From assembly GCA_902599335.1 (NCBI GenBank), contig CACKFA010000001.1, positions 62,001-126,000 on the forward strand: a stretch of DNA of 64,000 bases. The letters run 5' to 3'. How positions within the stretch are numbered: position 1 is the first letter of the stretch; each line of letters begins with the position of its first letter. The stretch is from an uncultured Pelagibacteraceae bacterium. Its GTDB lineage: Bacteria; Pseudomonadota; Alphaproteobacteria; Pelagibacterales; Pelagibacteraceae. The position numbers and the translations under genes were made by a program. The notes below the pieces were generated by a model. It searched no databases and was not told the origin of the DNA. It saw nothing but the letters and a program-made list of their open reading frames with translations. Below are positions 26,222-37,096 of the stretch, in pieces.

Positions 26222-27376
26222 ATGTCATCTGATTTAAAAGTTTTACAAGTAATTCCAAAGTTAGGTTATGGAGGAGCTGAAACAGGCTGTTATGATATTG
26301 CACATTATTTACCAGAAAATAATTGCAAATCATTTATTGTAACAAGTGGTGGTGAATTGCTTAAATTTGTAGATAGAAAAAAAGTTAAAATATTTAGACT
26401 TCCAGTGCAAAGCAAAAATCCTTTATTAATTTTAATTAATTCCTTTATCTTAATTGGAATAATTTTAGTTTACAATATTTCTCTTGTTCACGCTAGAAGT
26501 AGAGCACCTGCTTGGTCATGTTTGTTAGCAACAAAAATCACAGGACGAAAATTTGTAACTACATTTCATGGAACATACAATTTTAAGAGCAATATAAAAA
26601 AAATTTATAATTCAGTAATGACTAGAGCAGATTTAATAATTGCAGGATCTAATTTTATTTTTTCTCATATTAAAAAAAATTATTCAAAATATTTAAATGA
26701 GAAAAAAAAATTAATGGTTATTTTTAGAGGAATAAACGTCGACTACTTTGACCCAACAACTAAAATTGAAATTGAAGAAAAAAAATTATTAAAAAAATGG
26801 GACATCGAAAAAGATAAAAAAATTATCCTTTTACCTGGTAGATTAACTTTCTGGAAAGGACAGGAAGTTTTTATAGAGGCAATTAATTTAGTGAACATAG
26901 AATTGGGTTATGAAGCATTTTATGCTGTCATTCTAGGTAGTGATCAAGGTAGAGATTTATATAAGAAAAAATTAATAAGACTTTCGGAGCAATACAGATT
27001 GTCTAAACAAATAAGATTCATAGATCATTGTAATGATATGGCATTAGCTTATAAAGTTTCCGATATTATTGTTTCAGCCTCAACCGAACCAGAGGCTTTT
27101 GGTAGAGTTGCTGTTGAGGCACAATCGATGGAAAAACCAATTATAGCAAGTAACATTGGAGGTTCTAATGAAACAATAATTGATGAAAAAACTGGTTTTT
27201 TGTACGAAGCAGGAAATGCCAAATCATTAAGTGATAAAATATTAAGAACTCTTAACATGGATGAAACTCTATTAAAATCAATTGGTAATGAGGGAAGAAA
27301 AAACATAGTTCAAAAATTTAATGTTGAAAAAATGTGCTTTTCTACTTATTCAGAGTATAAGAGATTGTTAAATTAA
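26222..27376 (+). CDS. GT4-family glycosyltransferase
   Basis: This GT-B fold sugar transferase has a glycine-rich acceptor-side start (LQVIPKLGYGGAETGCYDIAHYL) and a C-terminal donor site EPEAFGRVAVEAQSMEKPIIASNIGG, the E-x7-E signature of family GT4. The hydrophobic patch near residues 66-83 may associate with the membrane. It probably adds a sugar in lipopolysaccharide or glycan synthesis; donor and acceptor are unknown. Its TAA is followed at once by the thrS ATG, so it is cotranscribed with the translation operon. Confidence 0.87.
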   Translation: MSSDLKVLQVIPKLGYGGAETGCYDIAHYLPENNCKSFIVTSGGELLKFVDRKKVKIFRLPVQSKNPLLILINSFILIGIILVYNISLVHARSRAPAWSCLLATKITGRKFVTTFHGTYNFKSNIKKIYNSVMTRADLIIAGSNFIFSHIKKNYSKYLNEKKKLMVIFRGINVDYFDPTTKIEIEEKKLLKKWDIEKDKKIILLPGRLTFWKGQEVFIEAINLVNIELGYEAFYAVILGSDQGRDLYKKKLIRLSEQYRLSKQIRFIDHCNDMALAYKVSDIIVSASTEPEAFGRVAVEAQSMEKPIIASNIGGSNETIIDEKTGFLYEAGNAKSLSDKILRTLNMDETLLKSIGNEGRKNIVQKFNVEKMCFSTYSEYKRLLN

Positions 27377-29293
27377 ATGCCTATAATAACATTACCTGAC
27401 GGAAACAATATTGATTTTCCTAATAAAGTCACTGGACTGGAAGTGGCTGAAAAAATTAGTAAATCATTAGCTAAACAAGCTATGGTTATAAGTGTTGATG
27501 GAGAGCTTAAAGATCTTGATTTTCTAATTGAAAATGATTGTTCTGTAAAAATTTTTACCTCAAAAAATCCTGAGGGCTTGGAAACTATAAGGCATGACAC
27601 AGCTCATATATTAGCTATGGCTGTTCAAGAATTGTTTCCTGGCACCCAAGTAACAATTGGACCCGTGATAGAAAATGGATTTTATTATGACTTTGCTAGA
27701 AAAGAACCATTCACAGAGGATGATCTAGTAAAAATTGAAAATAAAATGAAAGAAATTGTTGATAGGAATGAAATAACAAAAAGAGAAGTTTGGGATAGAA
27801 ACAAAGCAATTAACCATTTTAAAAAAAAAGGAGAAATTTATAAAGCTGAGTTGATTGAAGCAATACCTGAAAACGAAGATGTATCAATTTATTTTCATGG
27901 AGAATGGCATGATTTATGCAGAGGTCCACATCTCTCTTCCACAGGTAAAATCGGAAAATATTTTAAACTCACAAAAGTATCAGGAGCATATTGGAGAGGA
28001 GACTCTAATAATGAAATGTTGCAGCGAATATATGGTACGAGTTGGGCAACTCAAAAAGATCTAGATGAATATTTAAAAAGAATAGAAGAAGCAGAAAAAA
28101 GAGATCATAGAAAGTTAGGCAGAGAAATGGATTTATTTCATTTTAGAGAGGAAAGCCCTGGCTCAGTATTTTGGCATGAAAGAGGATGGGGTTTATTTCA
28201 AAAACTCATTAACTACATGAGAAGCAGACAAGATGCTGCTGGTTATAAAGAGGTAAATACTCCAGAGGTACTTGATAGACAATTATGGGAAAAATCTGGG
28301 CATTGGGAAAAATATGGGGAAAACATGTACACATCTGAAACACCAGATGAGAAAGTTTTTGCAATTAAACCGATGAATTGCCCTGGTCATATTCAGGTAT
28401 TTAATCAAGGCCTAAAAAGTTACAGAGATCTTCCTTTACGTTTTGCTGAATTTGGGAAAGTTCATCGTTATGAGCCATCAGGCGCTCTACATGGGTTATT
28501 AAGAGTAAGAGCTTTTACTCAAGATGATGCCCATATTTTTTGTACTGAAGATCAAATTACTAGTGAATGTTTAATTGTTACAAATTTAATACTAGATATT
28601 TATAAGGACCTTGGTTTTGAGAATGTAATTCTAAAATATGCAGATAGGCCAGAAGTAAGAGTTGGTGATGATTTGGTATGGGATAAAGCAGAAGCTTCTT
28701 TGCTTGAAGCTGTTAAAGCTTCTAAATTAGAATATACTATTAATAAAGGTGAGGGAGCATTTTATGGTCCTAAAATTGAATTTGTTTTACGAGATGCTAT
28801 TGGCAGAGATTGGCAATGTGGAACTTTGCAAGTAGATTTAAATTTGCCTGGAAGATTAGATGCTTCTTATGTTGACAAAGATGGAACTAAAAAAGTTCCT
28901 GTTATGTTGCACAGAGCATTATTTGGTTCTCTAGAGAGGTTTATTGGAATTTTAATTGAAAACTATGCAGGTAAGTTTCCATTTTGGATATCTCCTTTAC
29001 AGACTATGGTAATACCTATTTCGGAAGAATTTAATGATTATGCAGTTGAGGTATCAAATAAAATTAAAAATTCAGGTATAAGTTCTGCAGTAGATTTAAA
29101 AAATCATAATTTAAATTATAAAATTAGAGATCATTCTTTGGCAAAAATACCGCTTTTATTAATTTGTGGTAAAAAAGAAGTTGACTCCAATTCAGTAACG
29201 ATTAGAAGATTAGACTCTAACAAACAAGAAAATATGGGTATAGATCAATTCTTAAAAACATTCTCTGCTTTAAACAAAGCATCATCAAACTAA
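27377..29293 (+). CDS. thrS: Threonyl-tRNA synthetase
   Basis: ThrS charges tRNA-Thr. The N-terminal TGS domain (residues 1-60) is followed by the editing domain with HDTAHILAMAVQ, the class II core with KPMNCPGHIQVF (a zinc-ligand cysteine) and motif 2 RFAEFGKVHRYEPSG, motif 3 MLHRALFGSLERF, and the anticodon-binding domain. The 638-residue length is normal. It leads the classic thrS-infC-rpmI-rplT-pheS-pheT run. tRNA-Thr(GGT) is encoded at 59206-59279. Confidence 0.97.
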   Translation: MPIITLPDGNNIDFPNKVTGLEVAEKISKSLAKQAMVISVDGELKDLDFLIENDCSVKIFTSKNPEGLETIRHDTAHILAMAVQELFPGTQVTIGPVIENGFYYDFARKEPFTEDDLVKIENKMKEIVDRNEITKREVWDRNKAINHFKKKGEIYKAELIEAIPENEDVSIYFHGEWHDLCRGPHLSSTGKIGKYFKLTKVSGAYWRGDSNNEMLQRIYGTSWATQKDLDEYLKRIEEAEKRDHRKLGREMDLFHFREESPGSVFWHERGWGLFQKLINYMRSRQDAAGYKEVNTPEVLDRQLWEKSGHWEKYGENMYTSETPDEKVFAIKPMNCPGHIQVFNQGLKSYRDLPLRFAEFGKVHRYEPSGALHGLLRVRAFTQDDAHIFCTEDQITSECLIVTNLILDIYKDLGFENVILKYADRPEVRVGDDLVWDKAEASLLEAVKASKLEYTINKGEGAFYGPKIEFVLRDAIGRDWQCGTLQVDLNLPGRLDASYVDKDGTKKVPVMLHRALFGSLERFIGILIENYAGKFPFWISPLQTMVIPISEEFNDYAVEVSNKIKNSGISSAVDLKNHNLNYKIRDHSLAKIPLLLICGKKEVDSNSVTIRRLDSNKQENMGIDQFLKTFSALNKASSN

Positions 29294-29839
29294 GTGGCAG
29301 ACTTCAAACAAAATTATTTTCAAAGAAGAACTAAGGACAGAGGTCCAAGATCTAATAATAGAATTTCTTCTCCTGATGTGCAAGTTATAGCAAGTGATGG
29401 AGAAAATCTTGGAGTGATGAATACCAATGAAGCTATTTCCATGGCAAAAAATCAAGGTTTAGATTTAATTGAAATAGCACCTAATGCAAATCCTCCTGTA
29501 TGTAAAATAATGGATATGGGTAAATATAAGTATGATGCTCAGAAAAAAGCAAATCTTGCAAAGAAAAAACAAAAAATTGTTTCTTTAAAAGAAATTAAAA
29601 TGAGGCCTGTTACGGAAACTCATGATTATGAGTTTAAAGTCAAAAATGCTAAAAAATTTATAGCAAAAGGAGATAAGGTTAAATTCACTATTAGATTTAA
29701 AGGCAGAGAACTTCAGCATTCTCATCTAGGAAATGAACTTATGGGCAAAATTAAAGAAGATATGAAGGATATCGGTAAAGTAGAATTGCATCCCAAGTTT
29801 GATGGGAAGCAAATGATAATGGTAATTCAGCCTTTATAA
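29294..29839 (+). CDS. infC: Translation initiation factor IF-3
   Basis: IF-3 binds the 30S subunit and checks start codons. The N-terminal domain includes VMNTNEAISMAKNQGLDLIEIAP, the linker is Lys-rich, and the C-terminal domain has KEIKMRPVTETHDYEFK. The 181-residue length is usual. The start is GTG directly after the thrS TAA. E. coli infC uses the rare AUU for self-regulation; whether GTG has a similar effect here is unknown. Confidence 0.96.
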   Translation: MADFKQNYFQRRTKDRGPRSNNRISSPDVQVIASDGENLGVMNTNEAISMAKNQGLDLIEIAPNANPPVCKIMDMGKYKYDAQKKANLAKKKQKIVSLKEIKMRPVTETHDYEFKVKNAKKFIAKGDKVKFTIRFKGRELQHSHLGNELMGKIKEDMKDIGKVELHPKFDGKQMIMVIQPL

Positions 29840-29892
29840 GCCTTAATAGAGGTTGTAAAATTATATCTTTCTTTGTATAAGTCCGCAGAATT

Positions 29893-30099
29893 ATGCCAAA
29901 ACTAAAAACAAAAAGCTCAGCAAAAAAAAGATTTAAAATATCAGCTAAGGGTAAAGTTATTTCTGCTCAAGCAGGTAAAAGACATGGTATGATCAAAAGA
30001 ACGAATTCACAAATAAGAAAACTAAGAGGCACTACAACATTGTCTAAACAAGATGGAAAAATTGTTAAGTCATACATGCCTTACAGTTTAAGAGGTTAA
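29893..30099 (+). CDS. rpmI: 50S ribosomal protein L35
   Basis: The 68-residue basic protein begins [15 protein letters not shown] and contains [10 protein letters not shown], both L35 signatures. It assembles in the large ribosomal subunit. It lies 53 bases after infC and two bases before rplT. The infC-rpmI gap shows no obvious terminator. Confidence 0.97.
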   Translation: MPKLKTKSSAKKRFKISAKGKVISAQAGKRHGMIKRTNSQIRKLRGTTTLSKQDGKIVKSYMPYSLRG

Positions 30100-30101
30100 T
30101 A

Positions 30102-30458
30102 ATGGCAAGAGTTAAAAGAGGTGTAACTAGTAAAGCTAAACATAAAAAAGTTTTAAAAGCTGTAAAAGGTCAATGGGGTAGAAGAAAAAATACTATTAGA
30201 GTTGCTAAGCAAGCTATGGAAAAATCCATGCAATACGCTTACAGAGACAGAAGAAATAAAAAAAGAGATTTTAAATCATTGTGGATACAGAGAATCAATG
30301 CTGGAGTTAGAGCCGAGGGCTTAACTTATTCAAAATTTATCAATGGATTAAATAAATGTGGTATTGAAATAGATAGAAAAATTCTTGCTGAAATTGCCTA
30401 CGATAGCCCAGAAGCATTCAAAACAATTGTACAAAAAGCTCAATCAGCTTTAAATTAA
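30102..30458 (+). CDS. rplT: 50S ribosomal protein L20
   Basis: The 118-residue L20 begins [19 protein letters not shown] and includes [21 protein letters not shown] and the typical [25 protein letters not shown]-terminal region. It binds 23S rRNA early in assembly and represses its own operon in other bacteria. It starts two bases after rpmI. Confidence 0.97.
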   Translation: MARVKRGVTSKAKHKKVLKAVKGQWGRRKNTIRVAKQAMEKSMQYAYRDRRNKKRDFKSLWIQRINAGVRAEGLTYSKFINGLNKCGIEIDRKILAEIAYDSPEAFKTIVQKAQSALN

Positions 30459-30473
30459 TCTTCGCTATTGTTT

Positions 30474-30492
30474 TTATTTCTTAAGGAAATAA
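30474..30492 (+). promoter_or_regulatory. Small hairpin over the pheS ribosome-binding site
   Basis: TTATTTC and GAAATAA are exact reverse complements around the loop TTAAG. The Shine-Dalgarno AAGGAA (30483-30488) lies in the loop and 3' arm, ten or more bases before the pheS ATG at 30502. Folding would partly cover the ribosome site. The stem is AU-only apart from one G-C pair and so is weak. Confidence 0.35.
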
Positions 30493-30501
30493 TCTACTAA
30501 T

Positions 30502-31569
30502 ATGTCAGAGATAAAAAATATTAGAGATCAGTTCATATCAAAGCTTGAAAATGATTTAAGCATTGATCAAATAAATGAAATCAAGTCTGAGCTCTTTGGT
30601 AAAAATGGTTTAATTTCGTCAAAATTTAAAACAATAGGATCAATTCCAGAGACTGATAGAAAAAAATTTGCATCAGATTTAAATCAAGCTAAAGACGAAC
30701 TTCAAAATCTGATAACTTCTAAAATTAGCGAGATAGAAGGAAAAAAAATAAACGAAAAATTAGAAAAGGAAAAAGTTGATATAACTTTACCTGAAAGACC
30801 ATTCGTTAGAGGAAAAGTTCATCCAGTATCACAAACTATTGATGAAATTTCATCCATTTTCTCTGAAATAGGATTTAGTGTTGAGGAAGGCCCTGATGTT
30901 GAAAATGAATATAACAATTTTACTGCTTTAAACACACCTGACAATCATCCAGCAAGAGATATGCATGATACGTTTTACTTAGATGAAAGCAAAGAGGTTT
31001 TATTACGAACACATACTTCACCAGTTCAAATTAGAACTATGCTAAAAGACAAACCCCCATTTAAGATCATTGCTCCAGGAAGAACTTATAGATCTGATAG
31101 TGATCAAACACACGCACCAATGTTTCATCAAGTAGAAGGTTTACATATTGATACAAATATTAATATGGGGCATTTGAAAGGATGCTTGAATTATTTCATT
31201 AAAGAATTTTTTGAAGTTGAAAAAATTAAAATGAGATTTAGACCTAGTCATTTTCCATTCACAGAACCATCTGCAGAAGTTGATATTGGTTATGAAATAA
31301 AAGATGGCAAAATTATTATTGGAGAAGGAGATAAGTGGCTTGAAATTTTAGGCTGTGGCATGGTGCATCCTAATGTTTTAAAAAATGTAAAAGTAGACCC
31401 TTCAAAATATCAAGGATATGCCTTTGGTATAGGTATAGATAGATTAGCAATGCTTAAATATGGCATTAATGATTTAAGAGCTTTTTTTGATTGTGACTAC
31501 AGATGGCTAAATCATTTTGGTTTTGATCCACTTGATGTTCCTTCAAATTACAGAGGTTTAAGCAGATGA
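30502..31569 (+). CDS. pheS: Phenylalanyl-tRNA synthetase alpha subunit
   Basis: PheS forms the catalytic half of the heterotetramer. An N-terminal coiled-coil (residues 1-90) precedes the class II core with [41 protein letters not shown] and [14 protein letters not shown]. The 355-residue length is normal. Its TGA overlaps the pheT ATG by four bases. tRNA-Phe(GAA) is at 63402-63476. Confidence 0.97.
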   Translation: MSEIKNIRDQFISKLENDLSIDQINEIKSELFGKNGLISSKFKTIGSIPETDRKKFASDLNQAKDELQNLITSKISEIEGKKINEKLEKEKVDITLPERPFVRGKVHPVSQTIDEISSIFSEIGFSVEEGPDVENEYNNFTALNTPDNHPARDMHDTFYLDESKEVLLRTHTSPVQIRTMLKDKPPFKIIAPGRTYRSDSDQTHAPMFHQVEGLHIDTNINMGHLKGCLNYFIKEFFEVEKIKMRFRPSHFPFTEPSAEVDIGYEIKDGKIIIGEGDKWLEILGCGMVHPNVLKNVKVDPSKYQGYAFGIGIDRLAMLKYGINDLRAFFDCDYRWLNHFGFDPLDVPSNYRGLSR

Positions 31570-33976
31570 AGATTACATATGATTGGCTAAAAGATCATTT
31601 AAAAATAAGTGCTAAAGAAGATAAACTTCTTGAGAAACTAACAGACATAGGTCTTGAGGTTGAGAGTATAGAAAACTTATCTGAAGGGTTAGATTTGTTT
31701 AAGGTAGCAAAAATCTTAAAAACAGAAAAACATCCTAACGCAGACAGACTTAAAGTTTGTGATGTTGATGTTGGTGATAAAGAAATCAAAAAAGTTGTTT
31801 GTGGAGCTGAAAATGCAAGAGAGGGCCTTCTTACTGTATATGCCCCACCAGGCGCTATAATCCCAAAAAACAAAACCAAACTTGTTGTTGCTAAAATCAG
31901 AGATGTTACATCTTATGGAATGCTCTGTTCTGAATCTGAATTGAATTTATCAGATGAAAGTGATGGGATTACTGAGCTGTCGTTATCGAAATATGGTAAA
32001 AATATTGGAAAAAGTTATTTTTCTAAACCAAGTTCTAATCTTATCGATTTATCAATTACACCAAATAGATCAGACTGTCTTGGTGTTCGGGGGATAGCGA
32101 GAGATTTATCAGCAGCAGGTTTCGGAAACTTAAAACCAGAAAAAGATAAAAAAATTAAATCTAATAAAAAACAGACTTTAAAAGTAAAAATAACAAAAGA
32201 AAAAAACCAATGCTGTTTATCTTTTGGTAGCTGCTTAATAACTAACGTCAAAAATACAGAAAGTCCTCAATGGTTGAAAGATAAATTAATCTCTATAGGC
32301 CAAAAACCAATATCTGCAATTGTAGATATAACTAACTATGTCATGATTGATATTAATCGTCCTTTGCACGCATACGATGCTGACAAAATTGACAAGGGAA
32401 TAATCGTTAGAAATTCAAAATCAGGAGAAGAATTTACTGCTCTAGATAATAAAAATTATAAACTAGATGATGGAATGTGTGTAATAAGCGACAACAAAGG
32501 TGTCTTAGGTCTAGGTGGAATTATTGGAGGAGTAAGATCTGGTACAGAGATAGATACAAAAAATGTTTTATTAGAGTCGGCTTATTTTGAGCCAAGATCA
32601 ATCAGAAAAACTGCTAAAAAACTGAATATTGATACAGATGCTAAATTTAGATTTGAAAGAGGTATTGATCAGTTATCAATTGAAAATGGATTAAATAAAG
32701 CAGCTATTTTAATTAAGGAAATTTGTGGTGGTGAAATTAGTAAAATAGATATTCAAAAAATAGAATCTTACAAAAAAAAAGTAATAAAATTTGAACCAAA
32801 AAACATTTCAAAAAATAACTGGTTTTAAAATTTCAATCAAAGAAATGATAAACATTTTAGAAAAACTTGGTTTTAAATTAAAAACAGAAAAAAAATTCTT
32901 TAAATTATCAGTTCCATCTTGGAGACCAGATATTGTTCAAGAAATTGATATAGTTGAGGAACTTGTAAGAATTAGTGGTTATGAAAAAATAAAAATAGAA
33001 AACCCTATTAAAGAAAGATCAAAAAACACTTTAAATCCAACTCAAAAGTTATTTCATTTTCTTCAAAGGGCAGTAGCATCTAAAGGGTATTTAGAAGCAA
33101 TTACTTGGTCTTTTTCAGATTCAAAATATAACGATCACTTTAAAGAAGCCAATAAAGAAATAAAAATTGTAAATCCAATTAGCTCTGAATTGGGAGTATT
33201 AAGAAATTCTATTTTTTCAAATTTAGTGATGTACATGAGCAAAAACTTAGATAGAGGAATTAAAGATTTATCAATATTTGAAATAGGGCCAATATTTTAT
33301 GGTTCACAACCTGGAGAACAGAATACTGTTATTTGTGGCTTGTCAGCTGGAAAAAAAATCTAGACTTTCATGGATTGAAAAAGATAGAGATGTAGATGTT
33401 TTTGATACTAAAAGAGATGTCATACAGACTTTAGTAGAAGCTGGTTATGACTCAGAAAAATTCTATTTAGATGACGAAAGCCCCAACTATTATCATCCGG
33501 GCAAATCAGGCAGGATATTTTTAAATAAGGGAAAAGATAAGGTGGCTGCTTATTTTGGAGAAATTCATCCAAACATAATCAAAATGCTAGATATCAAAAC
33601 AGAGTCTCTAGTAGGATTCGAAATATTTCTAGATAATTTAAAATTGCCAAAAAAACCATTAAAAGATCAAAAAACAAAATATTTAGTATCCGACTTTCAA
33701 AAATCTGAAAGAGATTTTGCATTTATTGTTGATAGAAAAGTAAAAGTACAAGAATTAGTAAGTATTATATCCAGTATTGATAAAAATTTAATTTCAAACA
33801 TTAAAGTATTTGATGTTTATGAGGGGGATAATATTCCTGAAAATCAAAAATCAATTGCTATCAGTGTAACAATTCAATCTTTAGAAAAAACTTTAACAGA
33901 TAATGATTTAGAAAAAATTAATAATTTGATAATAGAAACAGTTGAAAATAAAACTGGTGCTAAAATTCGTTCCTAA
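31566..33976 (+). CDS. pheT: Phenylalanyl-tRNA synthetase beta subunit, interrupted by two +1 frameshifts
   Basis: Three overlapping frames (31566-32828, 32791-33363, 33299-33976) together give one colinear PheT of about 802 residues, the usual size. The first holds the tRNA-binding domain ([16 protein letters not shown]) and B3/B4 editing domain, the second the B5 and start of the synthetase-like region, and the third the FDX-ACB domain ([19 protein letters not shown]). Shift 1 is at the A6 run 32810-32815, shift 2 at the A8 run 33351-33358. Removing one A from each restores an unbroken frame. PheT is essential, so sequencing error, assembly error or slippage rescue is more likely than true loss. 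Confidence 0.9.
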
Positions 33977-33985
33977 AATAAATTA

Positions 33986-35794
33986 ATGAGTTTGATTGAT
34001 AATATAAGAAATTTTGCAATTATTGCACACATTGATCATGGAAAATCTACTATTGCTGATCGGATTATTCATAGTTGTGGTGGATTAACCGAAAGAGAGA
34101 TGAAAGCTCAAGTTTTAGATTCTATGGATATTGAACGAGAGAGAGGAATTACAATTAAAGCTCAGACAGTTAAACTAAATTATAAAGCTAAAAATGGAGA
34201 AAATTATATTTTAAATATTATTGATACTCCAGGTCATGTAGATTTTAGTTACGAAGTAAGTAGATCTTTATATGCATGTGAAGGTTCAATTTTAATCGTA
34301 GATAGTACACAGGGAGTAGAAGCTCAAACTTTAGCAAATGTTTATCAAGCCTTGGATACTAATCATGAAATAATACCTGTTTTAAACAAGGTTGATTTAC
34401 CTGCATCTGATTTAGATAGAACAAAAAAACAAATTGAGGACGTAATAGGAATTGATACTGAAAATGCAATTCCATGCTCAGGTAAAACAGGAGAAGGAAT
34501 ACATGATATTTTAGAGCAAATAATCACATCATTACCCGCTCCAAAAGGAGAAAGTTCAGCAGATCTAAAATGTTTATTGGTTGATAGTTGGTATGATACA
34601 TATCTAGGTGTAGTGATTTTAGTAAGAGTGATAGATGGTAAACTTTCAAAACACATGAAAATAAAAATGATGTCTACTAATCAAGAATATATTGTTGAAA
34701 AAGTTGGGGTTTTTACTCCAAAGCCAGTAGACATAAATGAACTAAAGACAGGTGAAATTGGATTTATTACAACAGGAATTAAAGTTTTGTCTGAAACAAA
34801 AGTTGGAGATACAATTTGTGATGCTTTAAAACCATTAAATGAAGCTTTGCCAGGATTTAAACCAAGTAAACCAGTGGTATTCTGTGGATTATTTCCTGTA
34901 GACAGTTCAGAGTTTCAAAAATTAAAAGATGGTTTAGCAAAATTACAGTTGAACGACGCAAGTTTTTCATTCGAACCAGAATCATCATCTGCTTTAGGTT
35001 TAGGTTTTAGATGTGGTTTTTTAGGATTACTTCATTTGGAAATTGTGACAGAAAGATTAGAAAGAGAATTTGATGTTAATTTATTAACCACAACACCAGG
35101 TGTAGTTTATAAAGTTTATCTCAATAATGGAGACATAATTGATCTTCAAAACCCATCAAGTTTGCCCGATCCTACTTTAATAAAGTGTATCGAAGAACCT
35201 TGGATAAAAGCTACAATTATTACACCAGATGAATATTTGGGCTCAATAATTAAAATGTGTCAGAATAAAAGAGGTATTCAAACTAATTTAAGCTATTCTG
35301 GAAATAGAGCCGTTGTAAATTATGAGCTTCCATTAAATGAGGTTGTTTTTGATTTTAATGATAAATTAAAATCTATGACAAGTGGTTACGCTAGCTTTGA
35401 TTATGAAATTATACAGCACAGAGAGGGCGATCTTGTTAAACTTGGAATTTTAGTAAACGGCGAAGCTGTTGATGCTTTAGCAATGATGATACATAAAGAT
35501 TTTGCACAAAAAACAGGAAGAGAAGTATGTGAGAAATTAAAAGACTTAATACCGCGCCATAATTTTATGATTCCAGTCCAGGCTGCAATTGGTGGAAAAA
35601 TTATAGCAAGAGAAACTATTAAAGGATTTAAAAAAGATGTTTTAACAAAAATTCATGGTGGTGGAGCAACAGATAGAAAAAGAAAACTTTTAGAGAAACA
35701 AAAAAAAGGTAAAGCAAGATCAAAACAATTCGGTAGAGTTGAAATACCTCAAGAAGCATTTATTGGTGTTCTTAAAATAAACAATGAGAAATAA
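33986..35794 (+). CDS. lepA: Elongation factor 4 (LepA)
   Basis: This ribosomal GTPase is thought to help translocation or ribosome maturation. G motifs are AHIDHGKST (residues ~13-21), [18 protein letters not shown] and NKVDLP. The LepA-specific C-terminal domain ends with [16 protein letters not shown]. The 602-residue length is standard. It starts nine bases after pheT and continues the translation block. Confidence 0.97.
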   Translation: MSLIDNIRNFAIIAHIDHGKSTIADRIIHSCGGLTEREMKAQVLDSMDIERERGITIKAQTVKLNYKAKNGENYILNIIDTPGHVDFSYEVSRSLYACEGSILIVDSTQGVEAQTLANVYQALDTNHEIIPVLNKVDLPASDLDRTKKQIEDVIGIDTENAIPCSGKTGEGIHDILEQIITSLPAPKGESSADLKCLLVDSWYDTYLGVVILVRVIDGKLSKHMKIKMMSTNQEYIVEKVGVFTPKPVDINELKTGEIGFITTGIKVLSETKVGDTICDALKPLNEALPGFKPSKPVVFCGLFPVDSSEFQKLKDGLAKLQLNDASFSFEPESSSALGLGFRCGFLGLLHLEIVTERLEREFDVNLLTTTPGVVYKVYLNNGDIIDLQNPSSLPDPTLIKCIEEPWIKATIITPDEYLGSIIKMCQNKRGIQTNLSYSGNRAVVNYELPLNEVVFDFNDKLKSMTSGYASFDYEIIQHREGDLVKLGILVNGEAVDALAMMIHKDFAQKTGREVCEKLKDLIPRHNFMIPVQAAIGGKIIARETIKGFKKDVLTKIHGGGATDRKRKLLEKQKKGKARSKQFGRVEIPQEAFIGVLKINNEK

Positions 35795-35836
35795 AAAATA
35801 ATTGATTAAAATTTTTATTCTATATAAAAAAGTAAT

Positions 35837-37096
35837 ATGAAAGTAGGTTTTTTAGGATTAGGAAAATTAGGTTTACCAGTGGCTTTAGCAATAGAGTCAA
35901 AAGGACATGATATTTTTGGTACCGATATATCTAATAATACTTTAGAAAATATAAAAAATAAAAAAATTAATTATAAAGAAATTTGGGTTGATGATTATAT
36001 AAAAAACACAAAACTACAAGTTCTTGACTTAGAAGGTATTGTTAGAAATTCAGATATAATCTTTGTTCCTATTCAAACTCCGCACGAGGAAAAATACGAG
36101 GGTATTACAAGAATACCAAAAGAAAGAGCTGATTTTAATTACGAATATCTGATCAAAGGTATGAAAGATTTATCTAATGAAATTGAAAAACAAGGATTTA
36201 ATAAAATTGTAATAATTATATCGACAGTTTTACCTGGAACAATTAGAAAAGAAATTAAACCTTTATTAAGTAAAAAAGTAAAACTTTGTTACAATCCTTT
36301 TTTTATTGCCATGGGTTCTACAATGAGAGATTTCCTTCATCCAGAATTTGTTTTATTTGGTGTTGATGATTTAGAGGCTTATAAAGTGTGCAAGCAATTT
36401 TATAAGACTATAACTAATGCTCCTTTGTATGATACGACAATAGAAAATGCGGAACTTATAAAAGTTGCTTACAATACTTTAATTTCTACAAAAATAGCTT
36501 TTTCAAACACATTAATGGAATTATGTCATAAGTTGCCAAATACCAATGTAGATGATGTGACTAATGCATTAAAACTTGCAAATAGGAGATTAATTTCAGG
36601 ATACTATATGGATGGAGGTATGGGTGATGGTGGCGGTTGTCATCCAAGAGATAATATTGCAATGAGCTACTTGTCAGAAAAGCTTAATATTTCACATAAT
36701 TGGTTTGAGCATATTATGAAGCAACGTGAAAATCAGACTGAATGGTTAGCCAAATTAATTATTGAAAATTCAAAACATTTTAAAATAAATATTTTAGGAA
36801 AATCATTTAAATCAGAATCAAATTTGACATTAGGTAGTCCAGCAATACTTTTGAAAAACATACTTCAAGAAAAACAAAAACAAATTAATATTTGGGATCC
36901 AATTGTTGATGGAAATTTTGAAGAATATGAAAAAAAATATCAATGGAAAACTGAACCACAATTATATTTTATAGCAACTAAGCACGATTATTTTAACAAT
37001 TTTCCTTTTTACAAAGGTTCTATAGTAATTGATCCCTGGAGATATATTACAGATAGAAACGAAATTAAATTGATTAGAATTGGTGACAGTAAATAA
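35837..37096 (+). CDS. Nucleotide-sugar (UDP-glucose-type) dehydrogenase
   Basis: The NAD Rossmann motif GFLGLGKLGLPVA opens the protein. The central family region includes YNPFFIAMGSTMRDFLHPEFVLFG, and the catalytic cysteine loop is GGMGDGGGCHPRDN at about residues 255-268. It oxidises a UDP-hexose to the uronic acid for surface polysaccharide. The 419-residue length fits. The exact sugar is unknown. Its 3' end overlaps the next polysaccharide gene by 17 bases. Confidence 0.85.
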   Translation: MKVGFLGLGKLGLPVALAIESKGHDIFGTDISNNTLENIKNKKINYKEIWVDDYIKNTKLQVLDLEGIVRNSDIIFVPIQTPHEEKYEGITRIPKERADFNYEYLIKGMKDLSNEIEKQGFNKIVIIISTVLPGTIRKEIKPLLSKKVKLCYNPFFIAMGSTMRDFLHPEFVLFGVDDLEAYKVCKQFYKTITNAPLYDTTIENAELIKVAYNTLISTKIAFSNTLMELCHKLPNTNVDDVTNALKLANRRLISGYYMDGGMGDGGGCHPRDNIAMSYLSEKLNISHNWFEHIMKQRENQTEWLAKLIIENSKHFKINILGKSFKSESNLTLGSPAILLKNILQEKQKQINIWDPIVDGNFEEYEKKYQWKTEPQLYFIATKHDYFNNFPFYKGSIVIDPWRYITDRNEIKLIRIGDSK

